DNA of 64,000 bases, from assembly GCA_013397935.1 (NCBI GenBank), contig VZRN01000631.1:1-64000 (forward strand), given 5' to 3'. The translations under genes and the position numbers were made by a program. Position 1 is the stretch's first letter; each line of letters starts with the position of its first letter. The notes beneath the pieces were generated by a model. The model did no database searches. It saw nothing but the letters and a program-made list of their open reading frames with translations, and was not told the origin of the DNA. Origin of the DNA: Dasyornis broadbenti (lineage: Eukaryota; Chordata; Aves; Passeriformes; Dasyornithidae). Below are positions 1 through 12,998 of this stretch, one piece after another.

Positions 1-122
1 TTTTTTAATATTTTGATGTCAGTGTTTACTTGAAATACGACTACCTTCATGATCAACAATTCCTCATTCAATAGAATTTGAAGTCAATCGTATCTGGCAC
101 AAGACACTTGAAAAATTTAGAA

Positions 123-430
123 TTATGGAATCACAGAATGGTTTGCATTTGAAAGGACCTTAATGATCATTTATGTCCAATCCCCTGCTGTTGTCAGGAA
201 CACCTTCCACTAGACCAGGCTGCTCAGAGCCCCATTCAGTCTGGCCTTAGACACTTCCAGGGTTGGGGCAACCTCTCTGGGCACCCTCACAGCAAAGATC
301 TTTCTCCTAATATCTAATCTAAATCCACTCTCTTCCAGTTTGAATCCATTCCACCTTGTCCTGCCACTATATGCTCTTGAACAAGTAGGCTTCCTGTGGG
401 TACTGGAATATTTTAGGAAATCTAACATTC
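123..430 (-). mobile_element. CR1 LINE 3'-end fragment
   Basis: Reads GGAATCACAGAATGGTTTGC and onward through the motifs ACACCTTCCACTAGACCAGG, ACACTTCCAGGGTTGGGGCA and CCTAATATCTAATCTAAATC, which are the reverse complement of the avian CR1 3' region. The copy is moderately diverged and truncated at its 5' end, near 430. Confidence 0.9.
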
Positions 431-3400
431 TATCAGCCTTTACATTCTAAATAACCCATATTTGTTCTTCTGAGTCTTGTATGGCTGTTTTAAATACACA
501 GAATATACAGATCCAAAGCAGCTTTTCTGAATCAGAAGGAGTTAAAGCAGCTTCCTGAGGAAGTTTCTTCCATAAGAATTCCTCCTCGCAAGTGAAATTA
601 AATCACAACGGAGAAGACAAACAGACAAAAAGATTCAAAACTCCATGTTGTGGCCAGGATATACTATTCGACTTGCTAAAATAGGCATGCACAAAGGTAA
701 ACATACACACAGAACTAGAAGGTTCTTGAAGCTTTTTTGTTACAAGACCGCTGCAAACACAAAGCTGTTAGCGTTACTGACTGAGGAAAAGATTCATTTA
801 TTTCAAGTAGCAGCTAAGCAACCTTTGACCACTGTTAAGACCTGACAACTTTAATTAGTTTTAGCTTAAAACGGAACCAAACTTGGCTTTGGCATCTCTC
901 CAAATAATTTTATCCCAGACTGCTCTCTGTTGCTAGTGGAGCATTGCAGTATAATTACTTTAATCTCTTCATAGGCATGTTCCATTTGCTAACTTTCCAA
1001 GGAAATCTACAGCCTTAACATATAGCTCCAAAATAATAAAAACAGTATTTCTCATATTAGCGAAACAAAAATTAACAAGAAGCTCCCATCCCTCACTGGC
1101 CTGTAAAAAGAATTTTTATTTTTCAGAAGTTGCTATGCCAAACCTATGATCATCACATCCAATTAAAGACACCGGACACAACAGCTCTGTGCAGTGTATG
1201 CACAGCGAAGCTGCTAGACCTGTTTGTATGGCTGGGGTTTGGTTTCTTTCAGGTTTAGCTTGTATCATTCTAGACAAGAAAATGACCACCTGGCACAAAT
1301 TCCAGACATATTAGCAGCAGTAACTATTTCTAGATTAAACAGTGTTATCACGTTGCTATAAAACACTAAGAGCACTTAAAGAGTCAGCAGCTCTGATCTG
1401 GCCACTTCACCAAACATGCTCAACAGAGAAAATAGCTGGACAACCTATTTTTGCAGAAAGTCAAAGTTATCAGAGAGAACAGGAAAGGGGGCCCTTCGGC
1501 GGAGTATTTTTTCCTAACTTTCCTAATCCACATTCATATTTCCCACAGTTCTCTGTTTAATGACACAAGATGGTCTGACTGTCAAGTCTTGAGATGAATC
1601 CTGGGGCATGGAACAGCACACAGCGCTGTGAGAACGAAAGAGGGGGCCTTGACAGGAGCCTGATGCTCATCACTGTGGGTAATCCTGCTGTCTATTAGGG
1701 GTGCTCAGGTGGGCTCGGCCCTTACATTCGTTTGCCTTCCACAAGAGTTTTGAGTAACACGTTCACCATTTGTTTGGCTCCTAGCAGAATGCACAGGTAA
1801 AGAAATGTACACATAATGGGGCTTCTTCTTAACAGGGTTTGGTTTTGGAAAATCACAATTTGAAAAATACCTATGAACTCACATGGAACACAGGTTAATC
1901 TCATACTTCAGATGGAAAGCAACTGTCCCTTGCTTCTGTATGAAGCCTCACAACTTTAGTCCTGTCCCTATGAAAACCGCTCCCTGCATGACTGAGCTTC
2001 TCCTCTCACGGCACAAACTCGCAGTGTGCCCGCAGAGGAGAATTGTCAACCGTGATCTTCATCCAAGAAGAAGAGACGACATTATGGATTTCCCACTATA
2101 ATTCAGAACGCAATTTTCATCAGAGGATGAACTTAATTAAAATAAGACAGGACAGCAGAAGTAATAAAAAACCTTTTAATTACATTTCTACAGTTTTGGA
2201 TTTGTCCTCAAGCTAGACATGCAGACTGCCTCAGCCTTCACCAAAAATATGAAAGGAATTCATCTGTACAAAGGTTTCCTGAGCAAGCAAAAAAGCATTG
2301 ACTGTCAAAAAAAATTACTACTCTCAATTTCTGCATCTCTATCAAAGAATAACTTGCAGGAACACAGAAAACAGACCACATTTATTCTAAAAAGACTGAA
2401 CTAAGACTTTTTGGTAAAGAAAACTAATACATTTCCAAACTCCGTATACACCATGTGCTCTCTTCCACACACAGCCCTGTGCAGGAGGTCTGCATTTTCT
2501 TCCCCACATTCACCACTACAAAGCTCCAAAGCTCAACTCCACAAACATTACTACACAGCACCTATAAATTGTTTAATTAAATGCTGTTGATACCAACTCT
2601 TTATAAGCCATCAGCGTGGCAACCTCACTGGGGCTCCTCAGTCAGCAAAATAAAGGCGGCCACAGGGACGATACAATGCTTAACAACGAGATGCTCTCCT
2701 GGGGCACACAGGTACCCAGCTAATGAGCCACCAGGTCATTCACTGCCAGGGAAGCAGGGTACAACACAAAGAAAACAGCAGGGAAATTCACTTAAGTTGC
2801 CCGGGCGACAGCAGAGCAATGCGATGAAGAATTCCCGGTCACCCAGAGGCAGGGAAAGCACTGGGGCGAGTTCCCACCAGCCCAGGGCTGGGACTGCAGC
2901 ACACTCTAGTGACCCAAAGTCTCCACAGTGAAAACTAAATAAATTCAATCCTGAGCTCCCCAAAAAAGCTAAATAGCAATGATTTGAACTCTGTCGCCAT
3001 TTATAAAACATTTGATGCTTAAGAGGCAAAGGATAGACCAGTGTTAGTCTGGGAGCACCAACTTTTTGCCCCTCTCGCCCTGAGAAGGCAATGGTGGTTA
3101 TTATGCAGTTTGCCATGTCTTCGGGGCAGATTTAAACACTGATAATTAATCATTGATGAGCTATAGCTTTGCACTTTGTCTTACTGGCTGAGAACCGATG
3201 TGCAACAGGCAAGAGTGTGCGACCTGTGTGCAAATGCCACAGCAGCACCCCAGCTCTAGCAGGACTGCATCAGGACACTCCTCCCCAAAAACCACCAGAT
3301 TCCAGGGATCTTTGCACACCATGGCTTCTTCTTGCAGCTTCTAGGCTACACATACAGTCTGCGCTGTATAATGTAACTGAAATCAACAGCTTTTCACCAG

Positions 3401-6005
3401 GTGGTTCAGCTACTGTAATCAATAGTTCATTTGTAATACCAAAAATGACTAAAAATATGGACTTCCCCACCCCCTGTAAGCATTTTACAGTTACCTTGCA
3501 CAGACTATCAGGAAAAATTATTTATATACAGTCACAAAGCAAATTGCTTCACTAAGGTTGGAAACGCAAGAGAAATTCAGAAAGAAATTATAAAAGAAAT
3601 TCAGCATGGCTGACTTCCACATTTTCATGCACTTGCCCAGGACACCTCTGTCTTGGCAGGTCCCAGAGGAAGAGCTCAAGCCAAAGACAGACCCCTCTCA
3701 TGCAGGGTAAAGTATTACTCATTTCAGTTGCTGAGAAGCTTCCAAATTGCCATATAACTACAGCCCCAAATCCTTGGTCAAGTGGCCCTCACCCACTCAC
3801 ACCATCATTCCTTCATCTTCTCAAATTAAAGCATACATTTTTTTCACATCCTATGGCTTTATTGACCAAACTTCACAAGCTGGAGGTGTTGTCTTAGTGA
3901 CTCCATGCACTCAGTGACAAGATAAGTCTCAATAATTCAAACCCATCAAATCACTGATTTTTTTCCCATGTGCCCTCCTGTATTTCAGGGCCAACTTCCT
4001 TCTCCCACTCATTTGCTGCACTTCAGTTTTAATTCTCCCCATCTCTATTTTTCCCACTGTTTGCTGTGCCTTTGTTTCTCCTTCTCTTGCTACAATTTGT
4101 TCAGAAGTGTTTACAGAAGGTTTTCCAATCATTCTGCCATGTCTACAGTTGTTGGTCTTGTTCTTAGTGCAAGCATGAAATTATTGGTAAATCCAAAGCC
4201 ATGTTCATATGCACACACACTCTACACCAACACACAGTGAGACATTCTGCTCATAATGACTTTGCAGAACAATTACCATTACACAAGACACATTTGGTAC
4301 CCATGGTAGCACCACTTCAGTCAGGAATATATATTCAAAAAAATCATTCTGGAGAGTTTAAGTTTCAGACTGTTAAGAACATCATGACTACAGCAAGTAC
4401 TTACAATGGATCATTGTACCTACTAATGAACAAAGCCTGTTGAAACACTAAACTACATGATTATTGCTTAATTTCTAGATGTGGATACACCTCATTGCCT
4501 CTCTGTACAGACTACACTTTGAAGCTGAAATAATGAACTACAGAGATTAGAGAGCAGCTTTTAAAGAGAACAAAACTTAGTGCCTTTTTATTAAATACCG
4601 GGGGAAAAAAAACTTCAATGAGAAATAGTCCTTTAACACATCATTTTTCAAGACTTTTATATGTCCTTAAATTATGTATGAACAATCCTTCCCAAGTGAA
4701 CGTGACTACGCCTGCACTAAATTTAAGAACTTGAGCAGTTTTTCCCAGGTTCAACACTTAAACTCAAATCCTTTGAGTGACAAAAGCACCTTATTTAAAA
4801 TTAATATTTTCAATAAACTTGCAAGATATTATATGTGATGTAGGTATTAAGCCTCAGAAGCATAATGTGTTGGTACCAAAAGGTCATCTGTGCACTCTGA
4901 AAAGCAAATATTTTGGACAAAGGACAAAGAAAGATGCTTAGGAAGTACCAGATGCAGATTTCCCATCCTTAATATGGAATAGCTGACACAAATTGAGAAT
5001 AGAAATCCTATATTCATTAACAAATCAGCTTCTCTCAGCAAGGTGTTAAAAACAAAAAAAGTGAGCCACCAGTTGCACCAGTATAAAAGAATAGTAATAA
5101 CAATCCACAAACAATCTCTTCAAACAGTGTTCTTGCCGTTTCCTTCTCCCATTAGTTATCTTCACACAAGCGTGTATGTTACATGGTAGGCAATTCAATT
5201 ATGATACTCTATAGAAAAAGAAAAAAAGCAGTTAAAAGAAGATATAATTGAGGGAAACTTCTGGAATATGAAAACAGTCCTTTTACCTGTGTACCACTGG
5301 AGTTGTATTAATACATTTACCTCAATCTTGCTAAGAACGAGCCCTCTGGGATACCTGGACCAGTTTGTACCAAAGTTGAATTAAAAGCCTAGGGCTGTTC
5401 AGCAACTGATTTTATTTCCAGTTCATATGCACATTTTCTTTCTCACCTAATTCACAGATTCATTATATGCACTGACAAGGGATCAAAATTCAAGATCATA
5501 ACTTAAAACTCTTCAGTCTTGCTAATTATATAGGATTTATCTTCAGTATTTGCACAATGCCATGCAGAATACTGATGGTTCAGACTCTTTCCTTAGCTGG
5601 TGTGGAAAAAACACTTAAAACTGTCGATAATTTTTTTTTTTAAAGCAAAATACAAAGAGTGCAAATATAGACATATTATATGTTGCAGTACAGATACCGA
5701 GACTTAAATACTATGCTTAAAATGTATAAACATCATCAAGACAGAGCCCATGTCTAAACAGCATAACAACCCCAAGCAAAAAAGTGAAAGCCAATTCATA
5801 AACTGATTTCACCACAACCAGAAAGCACCCAAAATTCCACTTCTGAACATTAAATCATCCTCCATCTCACCAGATAAGTCCACATGTGCAGTACTGAGTT
5901 CATGCCAGGACTGGAGAAAAATTAGAAGGTAGAACTATTATAATTGCTAAATTATATATTTAGCAAGACTTTGTAAGATAATGTTATTTAAGAGAGGTAA
6001 AAAAA

Positions 6006-6021
6006 TTTTTTTTTTTTTTTT
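6006..6021. repeat. T16 homopolymer in MACROD2 intron 3
   Basis: An uninterrupted run of 16 T, flanked by A-rich sequence on both sides. Confidence 0.9.
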
Positions 6022-9000
6022 AAAAATCAAAGCAGTATTTCTTCTAGCAGGAGGAACGTTGTCTTTGGCCAAGGAATTTAAAAACTAACCCCTTGATTCA
6101 GGAGACCACACTGGGTAAGAGAGAGACTACTCAGTTTGCACAGATTGAAAGCGCCCGTGCCCTTTTCCTAAGGCCCTGGATCATGAAACAATGCTCTTCC
6201 CTCACTGCCATGAACAAGTCCTTCACTGGAGTTCCAGGGGCCCCAGCTCACAGCTGCATCTTTTCTTACTGAAGGGTGATGCTTTACCACCTTCAGCATC
6301 AAATATCAAGGCATGCCTGCCTTGAGTCTTCCTCCCATTAAACAATAAAAGGAAAATAAATTTATGAGTAAGAAGTCCAGAGAGACTGGCAATGCCACTG
6401 ATAAATCGGATTCACGTTCCAAGCCAGGGACAGGTAACGATATACTTCAGTTTTCAATTTAATCAAAGCAGAAGAGTGAGCTTTTCACTGCATATCTTGG
6501 CTAAAAAAGAAACATGTCCTAGCTTAGCTCCATCATGCCTGCACCAGCAAATTGACTTAATTGTCAGCAAGGAATTATGAAATATGAAGTGACTCCAGCA
6601 GCGCTCCAGGGAGACTCCTGAGGCACGGTGTCTATAGCAGAGACACCAAAGCGCCATCCATCTCACTCTCACCCTCAGGCAAAGCAGAACAGCCTTGGCT
6701 CTCTAAAAGAGGCCGCCAAGAAGAACAAAACCTGGCTTTCCTGGATGATTAGCAGTGGCCCAAATAAGAAAAAGTGGTTTTAAATACATCAGCACAGCTT
6801 CCCCGGCTGCTGAAAGCCCAAGTGGAAGGTCATGATTTGAGACACCAATTTGTAGTTACAAGGCTACATCCAGTCGCAGCTCACAGGGGCCTTTCTAAGG
6901 AGAGAGGCAACACTATGCACGCTTCCCCTCTCATATCCTTCTCCCCAAGGATAAGGGTGGAAAGGGCAGAAAGGGAGGCTGTAGTCTGCTGCTCTGCTAG
7001 GTGCTAGCACTAGAGGACAGGATAGGAGAGGAAGGCAGTAGAGATATTGCTAAGCTATACTTTGTGACTCAAATCCTGCTTTCAGTCTGACAATGCCAGC
7101 ATGACAGAAGAGGAGAAGCCACACGTAACTCAGTCCCCGGGACACAGGCACTAAGAAAGAAGTAGGGAGCCCCAAACCTTTTGCTGGGTCTTTGATAAGA
7201 GCTACAGAGGTAAGTATTCCCACTTGAAAATACCCTTGGCATGTCTGCCAGGGGATTCAGCTCAAATTTAAGAAAGTTTTTGTTTTAATCTCATCTATTA
7301 CTGGTGGTGGAGACTAGTCTGAACTCGAGCTGCAGCCTCTGAAGCTGTAAACTCCTGACCTAAAGAGCCTTTGGGCTGTAAGCCCTGCCAAAACTCCATG
7401 TTTGGGCCTCCTAAGCAGGTTCTTTTATATCAGAAGGGAAGGGGAAGATAGAGAAAGCACTCTTTGTGGTGAAACAGCCCTAATACTGATCACTCAGCTC
7501 CCTGAAATGCTGTGTTTGTCATCTAGCAGTGGGGGGGGGCAGGAAGCTATAATTAGTTGAACCATAGCCAAGGCTAGAACTGCTGGTTGGCAAAACTCCG
7601 CTGTGACATAGCAAAAATCGCCAGGCCTCCAGCACTCAGAGATGCCTTCATCCAAGGAATCAAAGAAAATTAAGACATAAGTATTTGCCCTGGTCTACCC
7701 TTCCCCCAAGGCTGATTCAGTTGTTTTATTTTTTAAGGTTATGGATGACCTAAAATGAAAATAGTTCAAAACCTTCGAAATAACTTGTCATTAATAAATT
7801 CTGCGTTTCTCTCAGCTTCCCATGGTTCAGTGATGTCTGCAGGTAAAATGCACCATTCTTCACTGACTGACTACTCTGAAAATCATTCTAAAATTTGATT
7901 TTAATTTCAGAAAGAGTAGTATCATAACTCAGATTTGTAGAAATTCAGAACTAGTCAAATGACCCAGACCACACTGCTCAACATAATCCCTTCAAAGTGG
8001 ACTGAAACTGACAGGATGAGAAAAGAGAGTCCCTCTGAAATAGCCTGTACACCACAAATTCTTAGAAATGTAAAGGGAAAGGGTTGCCAGTTACTATTAT
8101 CTGGCCTATCAAGTCACAGGAAGACTTACATTCCTCTATAACCTGGTTTGATAGAGTTGAAAGCAATACACCTCTTTCTTACATAAAAAGTTATTTCACA
8201 TGACACGAGAGTACAGTTCCCTTGAAAAAGCAATATGGTTCACACTTTAAATTTAAAAAGCATTTCTAACATGGATTTGCAATGCAAAATATTCTAAATA
8301 CAAATCAAATATAGCTGACAGAACTATCTTTTTGAGGCAGCCCACAACTAGGCATGCCAGATATTAACTATTTCTATTTATTACTCGACAGAAACCAGCT
8401 TTAAAGCATAAAATGAAGGTGCTACAGAGACTTATTTAAGTGATTCATGCTGCACACCAGATTAAAGTTACTGCGGCACAGACATGCAAGTGATAAAAGA
8501 GAGAAGGAGCAATAATCCTAAAAAGTTCTCCGAATCAGTGTTTTTCCCACCAGTTTCAACTGCTCAGACACAACAGACAATGAAAGCCCCAGGCTTCAAG
8601 GCTTCACCGGTGAAACCATCTGAGAACAAGGGCCACTACAACATTGCTCCTACAAGAGCCAAGTCATCTTTTCTTCAGGAGACTGCCGGCCCTCGGGCGC
8701 AGCTCAGGCGAGAAGCTGCACAGCTCCAAACAGCTCCTCTGCAGCCAGGAGAAACGTGTTAGGGACATGGTACCCCAAGGGAGGAAGGAACAGGACCACC
8801 CACGTGCCCTCTTGGCCATTCAAACACATTGTGCAAGTGACAATCCAGGCAGGAGATACTAAAACAAACCTGGAATGTTCCAGTCACCCCAGAGTGAAGG
8901 GAAGAAGTCTGGGAGCAGCAGTAGCTCACCACCCCACTGCTGTGGGGAAAGCACAGGGCCTTGCAGCATCTCCAATACTGTAATTAAAATAATTCCCAAA

Positions 9001-11053
9001 CACATCCAAACAACTCTGAACAATGGTATACTAACATGCATGTGACAATTCCTTGCACATGATGCAAACAACACTTGCCATTGTGCTTGGATTAACAAGC
9101 AAATACTGCTTTCACAAGCTTCCACCGAGCTTTGATGTATATTTAGCTGCCGTTACTAATTTTTATGACTGTGACAGGAGGTCACACAAAGGAGTTTGGA
9201 GCACAGATTTTTAAAGCCAAGCTGTACCCTTAATACTAATTTCTAAGTCAGAGGCGTTCTGAATTCCTAAGGAAAGCAACTTGTGGTTTTGCAAACAGAA
9301 ATGCTTTTCTTTTCTCAGAAGAGTCAGTTGCTAACAGCCATAGGTCAAAACAAAACCTCAACTGCATTTCACAGTCCATAATTATTTATTTAACAAGTAA
9401 TGGAAACTGTATTTCAAGGGACTAACATTTCCAAGACCTGCGGCAAATGGCAAAAGCACTACGCAAACCCGAAATCCTAACTAAGGGTGGAAGACACAGC
9501 ATTGGTCTTCTCAGCAGCTAAGAGAATTAAGCAAAAGCAATTCCTCCTGCTCAAGAACGCAGAGGAGACAGACAGGGTCAGCCAGCTGCACAACAGCAGT
9601 TTTGAACATCAACTCAGACTACTGCTTTTTTTACCCCATTTTCTGCATCTAGCAAATTAGATAAGATAAACCTAAAGCTTACTTGCTCCAATCAAAGACC
9701 TTCTCCTATTCAATGCTTAACTGCATATGTTTAACAAGATTACATTACACACAGAAATGCTAATTCCCACGCTGACCTTACTGTACTACTTACAGTGACT
9801 GAGATAGTGTTGAGACAACATCTGTGCAAACCCAGAACAACCCACTGTGTTCATGGTGACAACAGAAAGGGAGAAAGAGCAAACATACATCTGGACAGAG
9901 GAGTGAGGGGGGCAATATTAACACTACAGGGATAATCTCAGCCTACCAGCTGACCTCTCGCTGCCAATATTTTATAAGTAGAGAGAGGAGACCTCAAAGA
10001 AGTCTTCTTTTGTGTTCCAACATTTGGAAATTACTTGACTGGTTTGGGTTTTTTAAAACGTAAAAGCTTGAAAAAAGCCACAACGTTGCATGCGTATCTT
10101 GACTGAGAACACACTGTTGCAACTATCAGCTTAAAAAACCCACAATCCTTTAGATAATCCCCCACAAGTCCTGATTAAAAGTGGATTTAATATTACGAAA
10201 CGAAGCATAATTGTTCAAGACGACCTTGAGTAGTTTCTTACACGGCTCTGCTCCATCAGCGCACTCAAGATGACAGCTGCACTGTCAAATGTATGATAAG
10301 ACAGGCTGATAGCAAGGTCCCTCCAAAATATTTTCCTCTATGAAGTAAAACAGATGCTCACAGTTCTTCCAAACCACGCCTGTCTCCTGTTCTATTTCAA
10401 ACACACGCTGAACACACATAATGAAATGGAGTCGGCATTTAATAAGCACGAGCTGTATCGATGGCCTATCCAACAAGCACGCCTCGAATATATGCATTGT
10501 GTTTCCTCTGCTTAAGTCATTACCGATTTTATGCCCAGGAAAATTAAGGTACACAGGCCAAAAAGTGGTTTCACGATAACAGGGGCACTATTGCCACCTG
10601 CTGTCAGAAAGGATTCACGGCATCCCACACCACCTCACGCTTCCCAGCTGAGAGAAGTCACAGACTTTTAAAGAAATCCAGCTTTGCAGGTGATTTGCCT
10701 GTATAGTGCTGGTCTTCTCTAGAAAGAGCACGCACAAAAAAAGGTCCAGGGTAACCATGGCATGAAGGATCAATAATCACATCGGCCTCGGAGATAATAA
10801 ATGGGTTCAACAACAGATGCACAAAGAAATGAGGAGAACACACTGCTCCTAGGTAGAACAGACACTGTCCTGACAGCATCAACACTGAAAACAGACTTGT
10901 AAATAAATTCAGCTATCACAGACCATCAGGTTAGACTAGGCTACTAAAATGTCTATCTTGCCCATTTTATATCAGATTTTCAGAAGACAAACAGACTACA
11001 CTAAATCCTGTCAGAGGAGAGAGTCAGCCACTAACTTTGTGTCAGGGTATTTC

Positions 11054-11226
11054 CTAGAATCACAAAATGGTCTGTTTTGGAAGGAGCCATTGAAGATCAT
11101 CTAGTTCAATCCCTCCTTGACATGGGCAGGGCCATCTTCCACTAAACCAGATTGCTCAAGTTCCATCCAACTTGACCTTGAACATTTCCAGGGATGAGGC
11201 ATCCACAGCTTGTCTGGACAAACCAT
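11054..11226 (-). mobile_element. CR1 LINE 3'-end fragment
   Basis: Starts with AGAATCACAAAATGGTCTG, then GAAGATCATCTAGTTCAATC, TCCACTAAACCAGATTGCTC and ATTTCCAGGGATGAGGCATC, the reverse complement of the CR1 3' end. Only about 170 bp remain, a typical strong 5' truncation. Confidence 0.9.
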
Positions 11227-12969
11227 TTTAGATAATTGGGTATCAGATATTTAAAGATAATGCATGCTCATCTCATTCCACTCACACTTTTATGGGAGCA
11301 CAGGAAAACATCAAAAGTTGAAAAGCATAGCTCTGAACCTCAGCACGTGTGTCTGGTGCTTCAGCCCACAATCTGTGAGTTTAAGGAGCCTTTTGAGTGC
11401 ATTGTTCCAGTGGAAAGTACATTTCCTTCTCTACAGTTTTTGGGGTTTTTTAACAGCTTCTCAGTAAGTCACTGAGCGCTCACATCCCACTGCTTGAAAT
11501 CATCACTTGATTATCCTTAACATGAAGTGCCTGTCTGTTTGCAGTGCCTGGCCATAAGGCAGATGGAGTGGCAAAGCTCTACTTGAGGCACGCGAGGTTG
11601 AGGCCTCCATTCCACCCCCCAAGGCTCTTGGCACGCTGGCACCACACCCGATGCGGCAGGATAGCATCCAGGTGTCTGAGGCACATTGCTCCCCAGAAGC
11701 CATCGCCATTAGCTATATGACATGGCTGTGAGCACACCAGTGGAATACCAGAATGAAAACGTTTCACCGCAATTCATTTCCCCCTCCCAAAGCACCTCAG
11801 AACATGGAACAAAGTTCACCCCTGACATGTGTCTGCAGCACTGCAAAACCTTTCTTTTTCTAATGCTTAAGTTTTGAGTTATACTAATTATACCCAAGAT
11901 ATTTTCAAAGTACATTGCAATCCCCCCTTTCTGCAGCGCAATTCTGAGTGAACCTCCTCAGCCTTAGGCCTTGGCCCCATGGTTACAGCAAATGGTGTTT
12001 GACTGAGTCAGCAGCTACAGTTCTCCACCTAAATTAAACCTCACCTCCAGCACTACTTGCCTTCCATTTCATACTCTTGATCACCGTCACTATACACAGA
12101 CTTTTCATCCAAATGAGTATTGCACTACAGGGAAGAGCAGCATTGAAATGAAATTAGACCAAAAGCAGAGGGCAAGTTTAACCACATCTACTGCTCACCA
12201 GCCAGGCTTAAAGCATTTTCCACAGAAAGCAGTAATAAACTCACTCACAGATGTCACGACTGAGAATGACCGATTCCCTCAACTATTAACATTGACTTTT
12301 CTGATGAATAAGTGAGGACTACATATAAATTAGTCTGGGGTTTTCCACACAAGTGTAATTGTACCAACTGTAAATTAACTTGAGAAACCTTTGATTAACA
12401 TCACAGTCTGCTCACAGTAAAGATGAAAACCAAATTAACAACAATTTGTTAGCAATATTGGTTCTATTCCTAGAGGAAATTACAACAGTGTAAGTTACAT
12501 AGGCAGATGCCAGATGACTCCATGCAAGAGATTTCAATGCATGTTTTTCATTTCCCTATCTTTTCCCATGGAATTAAAACATGTAAAGTATGTTTACAAA
12601 ATATTCTAATGGACAGCAAACTCACTAAGAAGCTCCCACTATAATCAGCCATTTATGTTTAGCTCAACTGGAGAGAAAAAAAAAAAACCCACAAAAATAA
12701 ATGCTAATAAATGCAAAAATCCCATGTCAAAATGCTATAAAGCAACTTAAGGGCAGATTTTACATTTTGTTGCTTCCACATTCAATAGCAGGAACATTTG
12801 AGTTAAGGGACTTATTTTTATAGAGAATTATTGAAGAACAATTTCAAATGATCTCCAAAGGAAGAATTATTGGTCACTGTAAAATAAAAAGGAGGAGAAT
12901 AAGTATATACACAATACCAGATCAGGCTCAGTGACTGACTCAAACACCTTCATAATATTCAGACAGGCC

Positions 12970-12998
12970 ACTTCTGAAGTAATTTCTACTTCAGAAGT
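12970..12998. repeat. Perfect 12-bp inverted repeat, 5-nt loop
   Basis: ACTTCTGAAGTA (12970-12981) and TACTTCAGAAGT (12987-12998) are exact complements around ATTTC, within MACROD2 intron 3. Confidence 0.9.

Noticed and set aside
2581..3116. Overlapping 116- and 126-codon open frames on opposite strands
   Set aside because: No signal peptide, domain or splice support, and no family resemblance. They are within expectation for random intron sequence of this GC content.
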